A DNA stretch of 43,658 bases from Polynucleobacter sp. (lineage in GTDB: Bacteria > Pseudomonadota > Gammaproteobacteria > Burkholderiales > Burkholderiaceae), in contig JAOAUK010000045.1 in assembly GCA_030157655.1 (NCBI GenBank), forward strand, positions 1-43,658. Direction: 5' to 3'. Below the pieces are notes generated by a model. The model searched no databases. It was given only the letters and a program-made list of their open reading frames with translations, and was not told the origin of the DNA. The position numbers were made by a program, and so were the translations under genes. Below, in pieces: positions 1 through 8,773 of the stretch. The stretch's first letter is position 1, and every line of letters begins with the position of its first letter.

Positions 1-20
1 TCAAGTCAAACTAAATCTAA

Positions 21-33
21 CTGGTTAAACCAG
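21..33 (-). terminator. Possible weak terminator of the porin gene
   Basis: Eight bases past the porin stop codon there is a short inverted repeat (CTGGTTAAACCAG on the plus strand). On the minus strand it is followed by T-rich sequence (TTAGATTTAG). The stem is only 4 to 6 bp and the T tract is interrupted, so this is a weak intrinsic terminator at best. Confidence 0.25.
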
Positions 34-40
34 CGAGAAA

Positions 41-1165
41 TTAGAAGTTGTGACGGATACCAACTGTGTAACCTTTTTGGTCTTTGCCAGCTGCAGCCGC
101 TTGAGTAATACCCATTGAGCCCAGCACTGACAATGTAGCAGCGCCATCATTGTTAGCTCTAGCTGCCATTACATAAGCTGCCGTGCGATTGCTAAATGCA
201 TAAGTAGCGCCCAATGCATATAAATCAGCATCATTAGCTTCTACAGCACCAGCAACTACTCCATTACCTAAGTTATCAAACTTAGTAACTTGTGCCATTA
301 AACTAATTTTTGATGTAACTGGTGCAGTTACACCCACCCATTTAGCCTTTGTGTCTACTGTTTTACCAGCTCTTTCAAGCTCAGCCAAACCAACAAATGC
401 CTTAGCAACACCAAAGTTATAGCTACCAGTCAAAGTTGATGTTTCTGCAAACTTAGCGCCTGCAGTGTCATTTTGACGTGAATATGCATAAGTTGCCTTA
501 GCATTACCAGCTGTGTAATCTACTGAGTAAGCAGTACCGCGACTCACAGCATTATTACCAGCTCCCTCACCAAAGGAGTGTTGATACGCCAATTGGAAGC
601 CAGCAAAACGAGCTGTATTAGCCTTTACTGAATTAACGTAGCGATTTTTACTATTAGCTGCTAGCGCTTGGTTAGGGCTATATTGTGCCACCTGACCATA
701 TGTAACTTGACCAGCACTGGCAAAACCTGCCGCACCAAATGCATCGCCACCTACGATAGTGTCAAAATCTAGACGGGTAGTACGCCCCAACAAAACAGCG
801 CCAACATTCGCCTGGTCTAAACCAACCCAAGCTTGACGATCAAATAATGCGCCACCAGTATCTACAGCACCTGTTGTACCACTTGCACTTGCAGCAACTG
901 CGCCACCTGTACCGGCATCAACACCCAAGCTCATTTCCAAGTTAAAGTTGGCCTTTAAACCACCGCCAACATCCTCTGTTCCACGGAAGCCCAAACGTGA
1001 CGTAGCTAAACCGCCTGTTGATACACCTGTAACTCGACCAGTACCTGGTTTGTCAACGCTAGCGACACCAGCATCGATAATACCGTAAATTGTTACAGAT
1101 GACTGAGCTTGAGCAGCTGTTGCAACAGTCGCTAGAGCAGCCAATGCGATAAGTGATTTTTTCAT
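41..1165 (-). CDS. Gram-negative porin, Burkholderiales trimeric type
   Basis: Outer-membrane beta-barrel porin expected to let small hydrophilic solutes into the periplasm. The 374-residue product has a clear Sec signal peptide (MKKSLIALAALATVATAAQA, cleavage about residue 20), then the family opening SSVTIYGIIDAGV. The body has alternating polar and aromatic strands with Gly-rich turns, and the protein ends in IRHNF; the terminal Phe is the outer-membrane assembly signal. The length is normal for the family. The ATG start has a good GGAG ribosome site 8 nt upstream. It is divergent from the Sel1-repeat gene, and the shared spacer carries repeats that may be operators. Which solutes pass cannot be read from the sequence. 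Confidence 0.95.
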   Translation of the reverse strand: MKKSLIALAALATVATAAQAQSSVTIYGIIDAGVASVDKPGTGRVTGVSTGGLATSRLGFRGTEDVGGGLKANFNLEMSLGVDAGTGGAVAASASGTTGAVDTGGALFDRQAWVGLDQANVGAVLLGRTTRLDFDTIVGGDAFGAAGFASAGQVTYGQVAQYSPNQALAANSKNRYVNSVKANTARFAGFQLAYQHSFGEGAGNNAVSRGTAYSVDYTAGNAKATYAYSRQNDTAGAKFAETSTLTGSYNFGVAKAFVGLAELERAGKTVDTKAKWVGVTAPVTSKISLMAQVTKFDNLGNGVVAGAVEANDADLYALGATYAFSNRTAAYVMAARANNDGAATLSVLGSMGITQAAAAGKDQKGYTVGIRHNF

Positions 1166-1229
1166 TCGTAAATCTCCATTAATGTGAAATAAACGTACCT
1201 AGGTTTTTCTAGGGACTGTCTCATACTGC

Positions 1230-1255
1230 AACAGTCATTATTCTGTAACAGTCAT
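1230..1255. promoter_or_regulatory. Direct repeat AACAGTCAT x2 in the porin upstream region
   Basis: Two identical 9-mers (AACAGTCAT at 1230-1238 and 1247-1255) start 17 bases apart, about 65 to 90 bases upstream of the porin start codon. A reverse-oriented GACTGT at 1214-1219 faces the first copy. Repeated sites in a porin upstream region suggest binding of a regulator. The regulator is unknown, and I cannot assign an OmpR or other consensus. Confidence 0.35.
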
Positions 1256-1309
1256 GTTGTAGGTTTGTTACACATTTTCTCTGTAGCTATTTGATTGTTT
1301 TTTCAGTTC

Positions 1310-1327
1310 TGTTGCATCTATGCAACA
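1310..1327. promoter_or_regulatory. 18-bp palindrome between the porin and the Sel1-repeat gene
   Basis: TGTTGCATCTATGCAACA has two perfect 8-bp arms separated by CT. It lies 145 bases upstream of the porin and 83 bases upstream of the divergent Sel1-repeat gene. No T tract fits a terminator reading into either gene, so a dimeric repressor or activator site is the simplest reading. This is inference from symmetry and position only. Confidence 0.35.
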
Positions 1328-1409
1328 AAAGACTTCTTTTTTGTTTATTTTCAAGGGAAACTGGCTTTGAATTACATATTAACCCTAATAAAAATAGTGT
1401 TTTCGTCAC

Positions 1410-2969
1410 ATGGCAAGTAAAGATTTTCTGAAAATTATGAGATTAGCCCGGTCTGGTGATGCTTTGGCGCAACAGAAAATAGGCCAGATTTACCTGCTTG
1501 GCGAGCAAGGAACACCTCAAAATACCCCAAATGCTTTGCTTTGGCTTGAAAAAGCATCTCTAAGTATCGGATTCAATGAGGAAATTTTTAATCTTGTATC
1601 TAATAACTTGAATTTAGATGAGGGGTTGGGTTTAACTCAGTCTTTGTTTGCCTGGAAGTGCATTACCCATGCTGCAAATAGCGGTAATACCCAAGCTCGC
1701 TGGCTATATGTACAAATTGTTGTTGGTGCAACTAGCGATTCTTCGGTATTAGCCTTTTCTGCACTCACAGAAAAACATTGGACTGATTTGGGGGGAATTG
1801 ATCACTTTAAAAATCTTGCGCTTCGCTACTTAGAAGAGTTATCAGACTTGCCGTCTTTTGGGTTTCAGAACTTGGCTCAAAAACTTCTATCAGAGTGCCT
1901 GATGGATGGATGTCTAGGTATTGTTGATGAATCTCGCTCTAAAAAAATTGTTAGTCATTTAGCTGTTGATACAAGCGAGATGGGTTTAAGTAGTTTGCTG
2001 TCATTTGCCAAAAACTTTGATGAGCACTTGGTGCCAGCTTTATCCGTTCACTTACCTGCTTTATTAGATGTTCGCAAACCGTCTGCAGAACACCAATTAC
2101 TTTATTGGGCAGCTTGGAAATATCTAGGTAATGAAACTGCTTTAGAAATTGCTGCAGAACTTTCTTATGTTCCGGCTCAATTGGCTTTAGGCCTTCGGTT
2201 AGCAAAACTTGATGCTGTTGATAGCGATCATGGCAATGCACGTCTCAAACAAGCTGTGTTTTGGTTAAAGCAAGCAGCAAATCAAGGTGAACGAGATGCA
2301 TGGTATGCGTTGGGGCTAATTAATCGTATGCCACAGTACTCAGGGTACAGTGCAGAAGATAGTGATGCATGTTTTGATAAGGCGGCTGATTTAGGGCACC
2401 CTGAAGCGCAGTTTAAAAAAGGGGCTGCACTTTGGCGCAAACGCAATAGTTTGGATGAGGCTATTCAAGGTCTACAAGCGTCTTATTGGATTTGGCATGC
2501 TGCTCAGCAAGGTGTTGGTGCCGCAGAGGAACTACTATCAAAAATCATGTTGAGCTGCCCCAATGCTTCTGTAAATGATTGGGCTAGTTTAGCCAGATTG
2601 GTTAAAGCATCACTCAATGAAGTAGGGCATCGCTTTACCGGTGAGATGCTATTAATGTGCCACCGTGTATTAGTAGCCAATCAGCTCAATCTCAATAAAG
2701 CAGAATTATTATTAGCAGATATTGGGGCAATACAACATGAGCATGGTGCAGTAATTGACATTAGAGAACACTTGCCACGCTCAAATCCAAAATTAATCTT
2801 GATCGAAAGCTTAGAGCAACGTAAAACTTTGATGATGGCCAGCAAAGCTTTTGGCAATATGAATTTGGATGAAGGCAACTTAAGACAGCGACGTTACCGC
2901 TTAGAGAAGCTTACTGAGATGCTAGGGCTTAGTCTGCCTGCTCTTCAAGATCAGCAGGATCTAGCTTAG
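1410..2969 (+). CDS. Sel1-like tetratricopeptide-repeat protein, function unknown
   Basis: A 519-residue, mainly alpha-helical protein with Sel1/TPR-like repeats. Clear units include ALAQQKIGQIYLLGEQG followed by NALLWLEKAS near the N-terminus, and AVFWLKQAANQGERDAWYAL and DKAADLGHPEAQFKKGAAL in the second half. There is no signal peptide or membrane segment, so it is probably cytoplasmic. Such repeats usually bind other proteins; no enzymatic domain is visible. The ATG has no obvious Shine-Dalgarno sequence. The gene is divergent from the porin and its last 41 bases overlap, tail to tail, the 3' end of tatC. Its role and partners cannot be inferred; proximity to tatC is convergent and not evidence for shared function. 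Confidence 0.75.
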   Translation: MASKDFLKIMRLARSGDALAQQKIGQIYLLGEQGTPQNTPNALLWLEKASLSIGFNEEIFNLVSNNLNLDEGLGLTQSLFAWKCITHAANSGNTQARWLYVQIVVGATSDSSVLAFSALTEKHWTDLGGIDHFKNLALRYLEELSDLPSFGFQNLAQKLLSECLMDGCLGIVDESRSKKIVSHLAVDTSEMGLSSLLSFAKNFDEHLVPALSVHLPALLDVRKPSAEHQLLYWAAWKYLGNETALEIAAELSYVPAQLALGLRLAKLDAVDSDHGNARLKQAVFWLKQAANQGERDAWYALGLINRMPQYSGYSAEDSDACFDKAADLGHPEAQFKKGAALWRKRNSLDEAIQGLQASYWIWHAAQQGVGAAEELLSKIMLSCPNASVNDWASLARLVKASLNEVGHRFTGEMLLMCHRVLVANQLNLNKAELLLADIGAIQHEHGAVIDIREHLPRSNPKLILIESLEQRKTLMMASKAFGNMNLDEGNLRQRRYRLEKLTEMLGLSLPALQDQQDLA

Positions 2970-3726
2970 GCTCATAGAACCTAGCCACCAAAATACCTAA
3001 CTCATACAAGAGGCATAGAGGTACTGCTAACAACAGTTGAGATAAAACATCAGGTGGAGTTACTACAGCTGCAATCACAAAAGCACCCACAATGATGTAC
3101 GGACGAATTTCTTTAAGCTTTTTGATTCTGACCATGCCAAGTTTTACTAGTACAACCACAACAACCGGCACTTCAAAAGTTAAACCAAAAGCCAGAAAGG
3201 TGGTCATTGCAAAACTGAGATATTTATCAATGTCGGTTGCCATGTCAGCACCTAAGGGTGCGTTGTAGTGCGCCATAAACTGAAAGACTGTGGGGAACAC
3301 CAGGAAATATGCAAACGCCATACCAGCAATAAAAAGGATGTAACTACTAGTGACAATTGGCAAAATAAGTTTGCGCTCATGGTTATATAGACCAGGCGCA
3401 ATAAATGCCCACAATTGATACATGATGACAGGCAAAGCACCTAAGAAAGCAACCAACATGGTCACCTTCATCGGCACAAAGAATGAACCTGTGACATCAG
3501 TAACAATCATTCTTCCACCATTAGGCAACGCATCTAATAATGGTTTTGAAAACAAATGAAAGATGTCTGGCGCCCAATAGACCAAACCTAAAAACACCAC
3601 CAATAAAGCAGCCACCGATTTGATCAAGCGATCACGCAACTCAAACAAATGAGATAGAAAGGTTTCTTGCATACCCTCTTCCTTATCTGACTCTGGTGTT
3701 TGCTCAGGTGCTTGTTGTGCTGACAT
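2929..3726 (-). CDS. tatC: Sec-independent (Tat) translocase subunit TatC
   Basis: Polytopic inner-membrane subunit that, with TatB, recognises twin-arginine signal peptides of folded periplasmic proteins. At 265 residues it has the usual length and about six hydrophobic segments. The N-terminal family motif SHLFELRDRL (about residues 25-34) carries the conserved Glu, and QLWAFIAPGLYNHERK (about 104-119) is the conserved first periplasmic-loop region with a Glu near 117. There is an acidic N-terminal extension of about 20 residues, and the Met at 19 is an alternative start. It is the last gene of tatA-tatB-tatC, 65 bases after tatB, and the spacer is A-rich on the coding strand without a Shine-Dalgarno sequence. 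The 3' end overlaps the Sel1-repeat gene by 41 bases. Confidence 0.97.
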   Translation of the reverse strand: MSAQQAPEQTPESDKEEGMQETFLSHLFELRDRLIKSVAALLVVFLGLVYWAPDIFHLFSKPLLDALPNGGRMIVTDVTGSFFVPMKVTMLVAFLGALPVIMYQLWAFIAPGLYNHERKLILPIVTSSYILFIAGMAFAYFLVFPTVFQFMAHYNAPLGADMATDIDKYLSFAMTTFLAFGLTFEVPVVVVVLVKLGMVRIKKLKEIRPYIIVGAFVIAAVVTPPDVLSQLLLAVPLCLLYELGILVARFYEPKLDPADLEEQAD

Positions 3727-3791
3727 TATTTATTTGTGTTGTTGCGTTGCGTTGTTTGGTTTTTACTGTCTAGTTTGGTGTTTCGATTTTT

Positions 3792-4331
3792 CTAAAAAAA
3801 TGACTTAGGTGCTTTTTGTTGGCTAGCCGCACGTCTAAAACGTTTTACTCTGGCTGCACCAGATTGAATCTTCGTTTTTACACCAGCTGTCTTTTTATAC
3901 CACTGCGGCATCGCTGATTTTTTGACACCCCAACTATCTCTGCCTTGGCGAAGATTGGTCTTAGGCTCACGAATAGCATAACCACCGTTATCAGCAAAAT
4001 CATCATAGCTATCAATCAAACTACTGGATGAGCTTAACGACTTTGAATCAGCATCACTCAAACCCTGCTTTGCTTCGTTAATAGTGGTACCAACCTCGTT
4101 CATGCTTGACTGGACATCTTTCATTGCTGAAGTGGCAGCTTCCTGCATTTTCTTCAGCTCGTCCAACTCAACTTGGCGATTAACTTCACTTTTAACTTCA
4201 GCCATGTAACGCTGAGCGCGCCCCATTAAGTTACCCGCCATGCGTGCAACTTTAGGTAAACGCTCAGGACCTATCACCACCAATGCGACTACCGCAATGA
4301 GGGCGAGCTTGGAAACTCCAAGATCGATCAT
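3792..4331 (-). CDS. tatB: Tat translocase subunit TatB
   Basis: Single-span membrane protein that forms the signal-peptide receptor complex with TatC. The 179 residues begin MIDLGVSKLALIAVVALVVI (transmembrane helix about 5-20), followed by the family hinge GPERLP (21-26) and an amphipathic helix. Next is a long coiled-coil-prone segment, about residues 40-95. The C-terminal tail is polar, basic and poorly conserved. The hinge Glu-Arg and the longer tail separate it from TatA. It lies 66 bases downstream of tatA, behind a hairpin at 4373-4394, and 65 bases upstream of tatC. Confidence 0.95.
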   Translation of the reverse strand: MIDLGVSKLALIAVVALVVIGPERLPKVARMAGNLMGRAQRYMAEVKSEVNRQVELDELKKMQEAATSAMKDVQSSMNEVGTTINEAKQGLSDADSKSLSSSSSLIDSYDDFADNGGYAIREPKTNLRQGRDSWGVKKSAMPQWYKKTAGVKTKIQSGAARVKRFRRAASQQKAPKSFF

Positions 4332-4372
4332 GTTAGATGCTTAAATATGATGATTGAATCAACAGTTAGTGC

Positions 4373-4394
4373 AGTGGCCATTTTGCTGGCCACT
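4373..4394 (-). other. Intercistronic hairpin between tatA and tatB
   Basis: AGTGGCC (4373-4379) and GGCCACT (4388-4394) form a perfect 7-bp stem with an 8-nt loop, beginning 3 bases past the tatA stop codon. Further pairing of AACT with AGTT is possible across a bulge. No T run follows on the coding strand, so it is not a classical terminator. Partial termination or 3'-end stabilisation of a tatA-only transcript is a plausible role. Confidence 0.5.
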
Positions 4395-4397
4395 AAC

Positions 4398-4628
4398 TTA
4401 ACCCCTGTTCACATCCTTAGCTTGAACATCAACTGTCTTGCCGTCATTCTGACCTTGAATTTGGTTAGCAGGGTCTGCTGGCTTTTCTTCGCCACCCTTC
4501 ATGCCATCTTTAAAACCTTTAACGGCACCACCAAGATCTGAACCAATGTTGCGTAGTTTTTTAGTGCCGAATACCAATAAAACGATTACTAAAACAATAA
4601 TCCAATGCCAAACGCTAAATGAACCCAT
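4398..4628 (-). CDS. tatA: Tat translocase pore-forming subunit TatA
   Basis: Small membrane protein that oligomerises at TatBC to let folded substrates cross the inner membrane. The 76 residues show one N-terminal helix (about [14 protein letters not shown], residues 7-20), the hinge [14 protein letters not shown] (20-33) and an amphipathic helix [12 protein letters not shown] charged disordered tail follows. Length and FGTKKL hinge are typical of TatA rather than TatB. It lies 13 bases after the HIT-family gene and leads tatABC at the end of the his cluster, an arrangement common in Burkholderiales. Confidence 0.96.
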   Translation of the reverse strand: MGSFSVWHWIIVLVIVLLVFGTKKLRNIGSDLGGAVKGFKDGMKGGEEKPADPANQIQGQNDGKTVDVQAKDVNRG

Positions 4629-4641
4629 TATTTGCTCCTAA

Positions 4642-5007
4642 TTAATTTTTAGTCCAAGGACGGGGGCCACCCATCACATGCATATGCAGATGGTATACCT
4701 CTTGACCACCATCAGCACCGTTATTGATCATCACACGAAAGCCCCCGGAGTCGCCAGGGCGGCATCCTTGCTCTAGAGCAAGGCGCGGTGCAATGGTCAT
4801 CATTCTACCCAGTAATACCTCATCTGCGCTAGTTGCCGTCATTAAATTTGAAAAATGGCGCTTAGGAATAATCAGAAAGTGAACTGGTGCAGATGGATTG
4901 ATGTCATGAAAAGCAAAGAGCTCCTCATCTTCGTATACTTTTTTACTAGGTATCTGGCCTGCAATAATTTTGCAAAAAATGCAGTTTTCTGAATGTTCGT
5001 GGCTCAT
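4642..5007 (-). CDS. HIT-family nucleotide hydrolase (HinT-like)
   Basis: Histidine-triad protein of the HinT branch, which typically hydrolyses purine nucleoside phosphoramidates such as adenylated amines. The catalytic triad HLHMHVMGG (H-x-H-x-H) is visible near the C-terminus, followed by PRPW. The N-terminal CIFCKIIAGQIPSKKVYEDE is the standard family opening, with a CxxC pair. The product is about 121 residues, the normal length. The first in-frame start is a GTG at 5010 directly before an ATG at 5007; I take the ATG. It sits between hisE and tatA, as in many betaproteobacteria. A role in histidine synthesis is not established; co-transcription is inferred from the 26-base spacing after hisE. 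Confidence 0.93.
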   Translation of the reverse strand: MSHEHSENCIFCKIIAGQIPSKKVYEDEELFAFHDINPSAPVHFLIIPKRHFSNLMTATSADEVLLGRMMTIAPRLALEQGCRPGDSGGFRVMINNGADGGQEVYHLHMHVMGGPRPWTKN

Positions 5008-5033
5008 CACTTAATCTTTGCTAATTTGGGTAA

Positions 5034-5423
5034 TTAAGCTTTTCTGGCTGCTTTTTCAGCAATGCCAGATACACCTTCACGGCGCTCAAGCTCAGCAATC
5101 ACATCTTCAGGACGTAAGTTGAATTGTGACAAAGCCACAAAACAGTGGAACCAAAGATCAGCGATCTCACCCACTAATTTTGACTGCATCTCAGGTGCCA
5201 AATTAGCAAAACGGCTATCTTTTGCAGCCATAACCGTTTCAGCAGCTTCTTCACCAATTTTTTTCAAGATGGCGTCATCACCCTTGCTAAACAATTTAGC
5301 AATATAAGAAATGTCAGGATCAGCCTTACCCGCCAAGAAATCAGCACGGCGCGCATCCACCACATCTGCCAAACGCTTAATGGCATCCATATTGTTATGT
5401 TGATTGTTAGTTTCTTGGGTCAT
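5034..5423 (-). CDS. hisE: Phosphoribosyl-ATP pyrophosphatase HisE
   Basis: Second step of histidine synthesis: cleaves phosphoribosyl-ATP to phosphoribosyl-AMP and pyrophosphate. This all-alpha MazG-like protein of 129 residues shows [21 protein letters not shown] followed by the acidic metal-binding helix [14 protein letters not shown], and later [14 protein letters not shown]. An N-terminal extension of about 15 polar residues precedes the core. HisE is a separate protein here, not fused to HisI as in Escherichia coli. It follows hisI after 76 A-rich bases without a Shine-Dalgarno sequence and precedes the HIT gene. Confidence 0.95.
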   Translation of the reverse strand: MTQETNNQHNNMDAIKRLADVVDARRADFLAGKADPDISYIAKLFSKGDDAILKKIGEEAAETVMAAKDSRFANLAPEMQSKLVGEIADLWFHCFVALSQFNLRPEDVIAELERREGVSGIAEKAARKA

Positions 5424-5499
5424 GAGCTTGGGTGTCTTTTTCAGTTGTGGCTTTTACTGTTGTTTTTTTGTGTTTTTTAAATATACGAACAACTCTAAA

Positions 5500-5877
5500 C
5501 TATTTTTTCCAAGCAGGTCCTGTTGGTGTTTTTTCTAAATCCAAGAAAAAACAGCTGTGCGCACCTGTGTGGCAAGCAATACGATCTTTTTGATCAACCT
5601 TGATCAAGATGGTGTCACCATCGCAATCCAAGTGAATACTTTTCACTTTTTGCACATGGCCAGATTCTTCACCTTTGTGCCAAATCTTTTTTCTAGAACG
5701 TGACCAGTAAACAGCCTCGCCTTTTTCTAGGGTTAGCTGTAATGACTCCTTGTTCATCCAAGCCATCATGAGCACATCGCCTGTATCAAACTCTTGCGCG
5801 ATCACAGCAACCAAGCCTTGCTCATTCCAAGTTACTTGGTCTAACCAATTAGCCTGCTGAGTCTTATCGTTGCTCAT
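5500..5877 (-). CDS. hisI: Phosphoribosyl-AMP cyclohydrolase HisI
   Basis: Third step of histidine synthesis: opens the adenine ring of phosphoribosyl-AMP. The 125-residue protein has the family blocks [48 protein letters not shown], the Mg site [14 protein letters not shown] and the Zn-binding [10 protein letters not shown]. All expected cysteines and the aspartates of DCDGD are present, and the length fits the monofunctional enzyme. It lies 21 bases downstream of hisF with a weak CGGAAA site 6 nt before the ATG. Confidence 0.97.
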   Translation of the reverse strand: MSNDKTQQANWLDQVTWNEQGLVAVIAQEFDTGDVLMMAWMNKESLQLTLEKGEAVYWSRSRKKIWHKGEESGHVQKVKSIHLDCDGDTILIKVDQKDRIACHTGAHSCFFLDLEKTPTGPAWKK

Positions 5878-5898
5878 GTCGTTTCCGTTTTTTATCTA

Positions 5899-6657
5899 TT
5901 AGATACGTACTGGTATACCTTGATCAGCCATTAATTGCTTAGCCTCACCCACAGTGTACTCACCAAAGTGAAAAATACTGGCAGCTAAAACAGCATCAGC
6001 ATGACCCTTGGTAATGCCATCAGCCAAATGCTGCAAATTACCCACTCCACCTGAAGCAATCACCGGAACCGGCACCGCATCACTCACCGCTCTAGTTAAC
6101 TCTAGATCAAAACCATTTTTAGTGCCATCGCGATCCATGCTGGTTAATAAAATCTCACCAGCACCACGTTTAGCAACTTCTTGCGCCCAAGCTACTGCAT
6201 TAATACCAGTGTTCTTACGACCACCATGGGTAAATACTTCCCATAAACCAGGCGCTGTTTGTTTAGCGTCAATCGCCACCACAATGCATTGCGAACCATA
6301 CTTAGCAGCCGAGTCAGATACCAAATCAGGATTTGCTACCGCAGCAGAGTTCATGCCCACTTTATCGGCGCCAGCATTTAATAAACGGCGCACATCAGCA
6401 ACAGCTCTAACTCCACCACCAACAGTTAATGGAATAAATACTTGAGACGCAACATCTTCAATGATGTGCAAAATTAAATCGCGCTCATCAGATGTCGCCG
6501 TGATATCTAAAAAAGTAATTTCATCTGCGCCCTGGTCATCGTAGCGCTTAGCAATTTCTACAGGATCTCCAGCATCTCTTAACTCAACAAAATTCACTCC
6601 CTTCACAACCCGACCGGCTGTGACATCTAAACAGGGAATGATTCTTTTTGAGAGCAT
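5899..6657 (-). CDS. hisF: Imidazole glycerol phosphate synthase subunit HisF
   Basis: Cyclase subunit of IGP synthase. It uses ammonia delivered by HisH to convert PRFAR to imidazole glycerol phosphate and AICAR, the latter feeding back into purine synthesis. The 252-residue (beta/alpha)8 barrel begins [20 protein letters not shown], with catalytic Asp11 in the CLDV strand. The second catalytic Asp lies in VVAIDAKQ, and the phosphate sites TVGGGVR and IASGGVG are present. Complete and normal in length. It follows hisA after 54 A-rich bases with no Shine-Dalgarno sequence and precedes hisI. Confidence 0.98.
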   Translation of the reverse strand: MLSKRIIPCLDVTAGRVVKGVNFVELRDAGDPVEIAKRYDDQGADEITFLDITATSDERDLILHIIEDVASQVFIPLTVGGGVRAVADVRRLLNAGADKVGMNSAAVANPDLVSDSAAKYGSQCIVVAIDAKQTAPGLWEVFTHGGRKNTGINAVAWAQEVAKRGAGEILLTSMDRDGTKNGFDLELTRAVSDAVPVPVIASGGVGNLQHLADGITKGHADAVLAASIFHFGEYTVGEAKQLMADQGIPVRI

Positions 6658-6711
6658 GAGTATTTACTTTTGTTTCTTATTTGTTTTTGTTAGATTTTTT
6701 ATTTACTTGTC

Positions 6712-7452
6712 TTAGTTACTTTTTTCATCGGCATATTTTTGTGCTTTTGCCAAATCAAGACTACCTGTGTAGATAGCGCGACCAGCAATCACGCCCATGA
6801 CGCCCTCAGACTCAGCAGCACATAGCGCATCGATGTCTTGCATATTGGTTAAACCACCGCTAGCAATGATTGGAATGTTCACGGCTTGAGCCAACTTAAC
6901 TGTTGCATCCATATTGATACCTTGCAACATGCCATCTCTGCCAATATCTGTATAAATGATGGCCTCTACGCCGTAGTCTTCGTACTTCTTGGCCAAGTCT
7001 GCCACTTCATGGCCAGTTAATTTACTCCAACCATCAGTTGCCACTTTGCCTTCTTTAGCATCCAGACCAACAATGATGTGCCCAGGGAATGCGACACAAG
7101 CGTCTTGCAAGAAACCTGGGTTTTTAACTGCGGCCGTACCAATGATCACGTAGCTCAAACCATCATCCAATAAGCGCTCAATTGTTTCTAGATCACGAAT
7201 ACCACCACCCAACTGAACTGGGATGTCATCACCCACGGCTTTCAGAATCGATTTAATAGCAGATTCATTTTTTGGCTTGCCAGCAAAAGCACCATCCAAG
7301 TCAACCAAGTGCAAACGACGCGCGCCTTGCTCAACCCAATGTTTAGCCATCGCACCCGGATCTTCCGAGAACGTTGTTACTTTATCCATGTCACCTTGTT
7401 CTAAACGAACACAGTGGCCTTGTTTGAGATCAATTGCAGGTATTAACAACAT
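6712..7452 (-). CDS. hisA: ProFAR isomerase HisA
   Basis: Fourth step of histidine synthesis: Amadori rearrangement of ProFAR to PRFAR. The 246-residue (beta/alpha)8 barrel begins [20 protein letters not shown] with catalytic Asp8 in AIDLK. It also has [29 protein letters not shown], the second catalytic Asp in [10 protein letters not shown], and [13 protein letters not shown]. No TrpF-like (PriA) dual-function feature is evident. It is between hisH (20 bases upstream) and hisF in the histidine cluster. Confidence 0.97.
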   Translation of the reverse strand: MLLIPAIDLKQGHCVRLEQGDMDKVTTFSEDPGAMAKHWVEQGARRLHLVDLDGAFAGKPKNESAIKSILKAVGDDIPVQLGGGIRDLETIERLLDDGLSYVIIGTAAVKNPGFLQDACVAFPGHIIVGLDAKEGKVATDGWSKLTGHEVADLAKKYEDYGVEAIIYTDIGRDGMLQGINMDATVKLAQAVNIPIIASGGLTNMQDIDALCAAESEGVMGVIAGRAIYTGSLDLAKAQKYADEKSN

Positions 7453-7472
7453 GATGAATATTTAGTAAAAAA

Positions 7473-8150
7473 TTAAGGTTGCCAACGAGTAAAGTTTTGA
7501 TACAAACGCAAACCTAAGTGTGCGCTTTTTTCTGGGTGAAACTGTGTTGCAAAGATATTGTCTTTTGCAACAGCACATGTAAACAGAGTTCCGTAATCTG
7601 TAGCACCTACAGTATGAGCTGAATTTGCTGGTACTGCATAGTAACTGTGCACAAAGTAAAAAGAGCTGTTATCTGGTATGCCATCCCAAAGTGGATGCTG
7701 TTTCGTTTGCTGCACTTGATTCCAACCCATGTGCGGCACTTTGAAGTGAGAGCCATCTGCTTGGTTTTTACCAGCCAAGTCAAAACGAATCACCTTGCCT
7801 GGCAATAAGCCCAAACCTGGCGTTACATCTGTACCCTTAGGTGCGTCAAATCTGACTTCAGTGCTGCTCTCAAATAACATCTGCTCGCCCACACAAACAC
7901 CCAACATCGGTTTTGTGCGGCTGGCTTCAAGAACAACGTCCAATAAACCAGATTCTTGTAAATGCGACATACAGTCAGGCATCGCTCCTTGACCAGGCAA
8001 AACCACCTTATCAGCCGCTTTAATTTCTGCGGCACTTGATGAGATTTTGACCTTTGCTTCTGGCGCAGCATGCATCAATGCCTGCGCAACAGAGCGCAAA
8101 TTACCCATTCCGTAATCAACAATGGCAATGCTTGGTGAATTTTTAGACAA
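7473..8150 (-). CDS. hisH: Imidazole glycerol phosphate synthase glutaminase HisH
   Basis: Class I glutamine amidotransferase that hydrolyses glutamine and channels ammonia to HisF. The 225 residues include [14 protein letters not shown] (about 8-21), [11 protein letters not shown], the nucleophile Cys86 in [10 protein letters not shown] and the catalytic His-Glu in [14 protein letters not shown]. The oxyanion-strand motif is complete. The start codon is TTG: an in-frame TAG lies a few codons upstream with no ATG or GTG in between, and the next Met would remove the core first strand. A weak AGG site lies about 9 nt before the TTG. It follows hisB after 35 bases. Confidence 0.96.
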   Translation of the reverse strand: MSKNSPSIAIVDYGMGNLRSVAQALMHAAPEAKVKISSSAAEIKAADKVVLPGQGAMPDCMSHLQESGLLDVVLEASRTKPMLGVCVGEQMLFESSTEVRFDAPKGTDVTPGLGLLPGKVIRFDLAGKNQADGSHFKVPHMGWNQVQQTKQHPLWDGIPDNSSFYFVHSYYAVPANSAHTVGATDYGTLFTCAVAKDNIFATQFHPEKSAHLGLRLYQNFTRWQP

Positions 8151-8185
8151 GGTCTGAACCTAATGCTTAAAAGGTAGTTAAAGGC

Positions 8186-8773
8186 TTACAAGCTACCTTT
8201 TGTAGAAGGAATCACACCACTGGCACGAGGATCTAATTCCAAAGCCATGCGTAAAGCACGACCAAAGGCTTTAAATACCGTCTCAATTTGGTGGTGAGCA
8301 TTGATGCCACGAATATTGTCGATGTGCAAAGTCACACCTGCGTGATTAACAAATCCGCGGAAAAATTCAATGGTGAGATCCACATCAAAATCACCCACGC
8401 GAGCACGTGTGAATGGCACGTGGAACTCCAACCCTGGGCGACCTGAGAAATCAATCACAACACGTGACAAGGTTTCATCCAACGGCACATAAGAATGACC
8501 ATAACGAGTGATGCCCTTTTTGTCTCCAACTGCCTTAGCAATGGCCTGACCCAAAGTGATACCAACATCTTCTACAGTGTGGTGATCATCAATATGCGTA
8601 TCGCCTTTTGCAGTCACAGCAAGGTCGATCATGCCATGACGAGCAATCTGATCGAGCATGTGATCTAGGAAAGGAACCCCAGAATTAAGTTGAGCTTTAC
8701 CCGTGCCATCTAGATTGAGGGCAATCTGAATTTGGGTTTCCGAAGTGTTTCTTGTGACATCTACAGTGCGCAT
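8186..8773 (-). CDS. hisB: Imidazoleglycerol-phosphate dehydratase HisB
   Basis: Dehydrates imidazole glycerol phosphate to imidazole acetol phosphate. The 195-residue, monofunctional IGPD shows the repeated Mn-binding histidine motifs: [35 protein letters not shown] and, in the second half, [20 protein letters not shown]. There is no fused histidinol-phosphate phosphatase domain, unlike the enterobacterial HisB. It is now the first gene of its transcription unit, because hisC lies upstream in the opposite direction. The shared 123-base spacer must hold promoters for both. Confidence 0.97.
   Translation of the reverse strand: MRTVDVTRNTSETQIQIALNLDGTGKAQLNSGVPFLDHMLDQIARHGMIDLAVTAKGDTHIDDHHTVEDVGITLGQAIAKAVGDKKGITRYGHSYVPLDETLSRVVIDFSGRPGLEFHVPFTRARVGDFDVDLTIEFFRGFVNHAGVTLHIDNIRGINAHHQIETVFKAFGRALRMALELDPRASGVIPSTKGSL

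Noticed and set aside
4347-4541. Open frame antisense to tatA and the tatA-tatB spacer
   Set aside because: It lacks a ribosome site and similarity, and is explained as the shadow of tatA.
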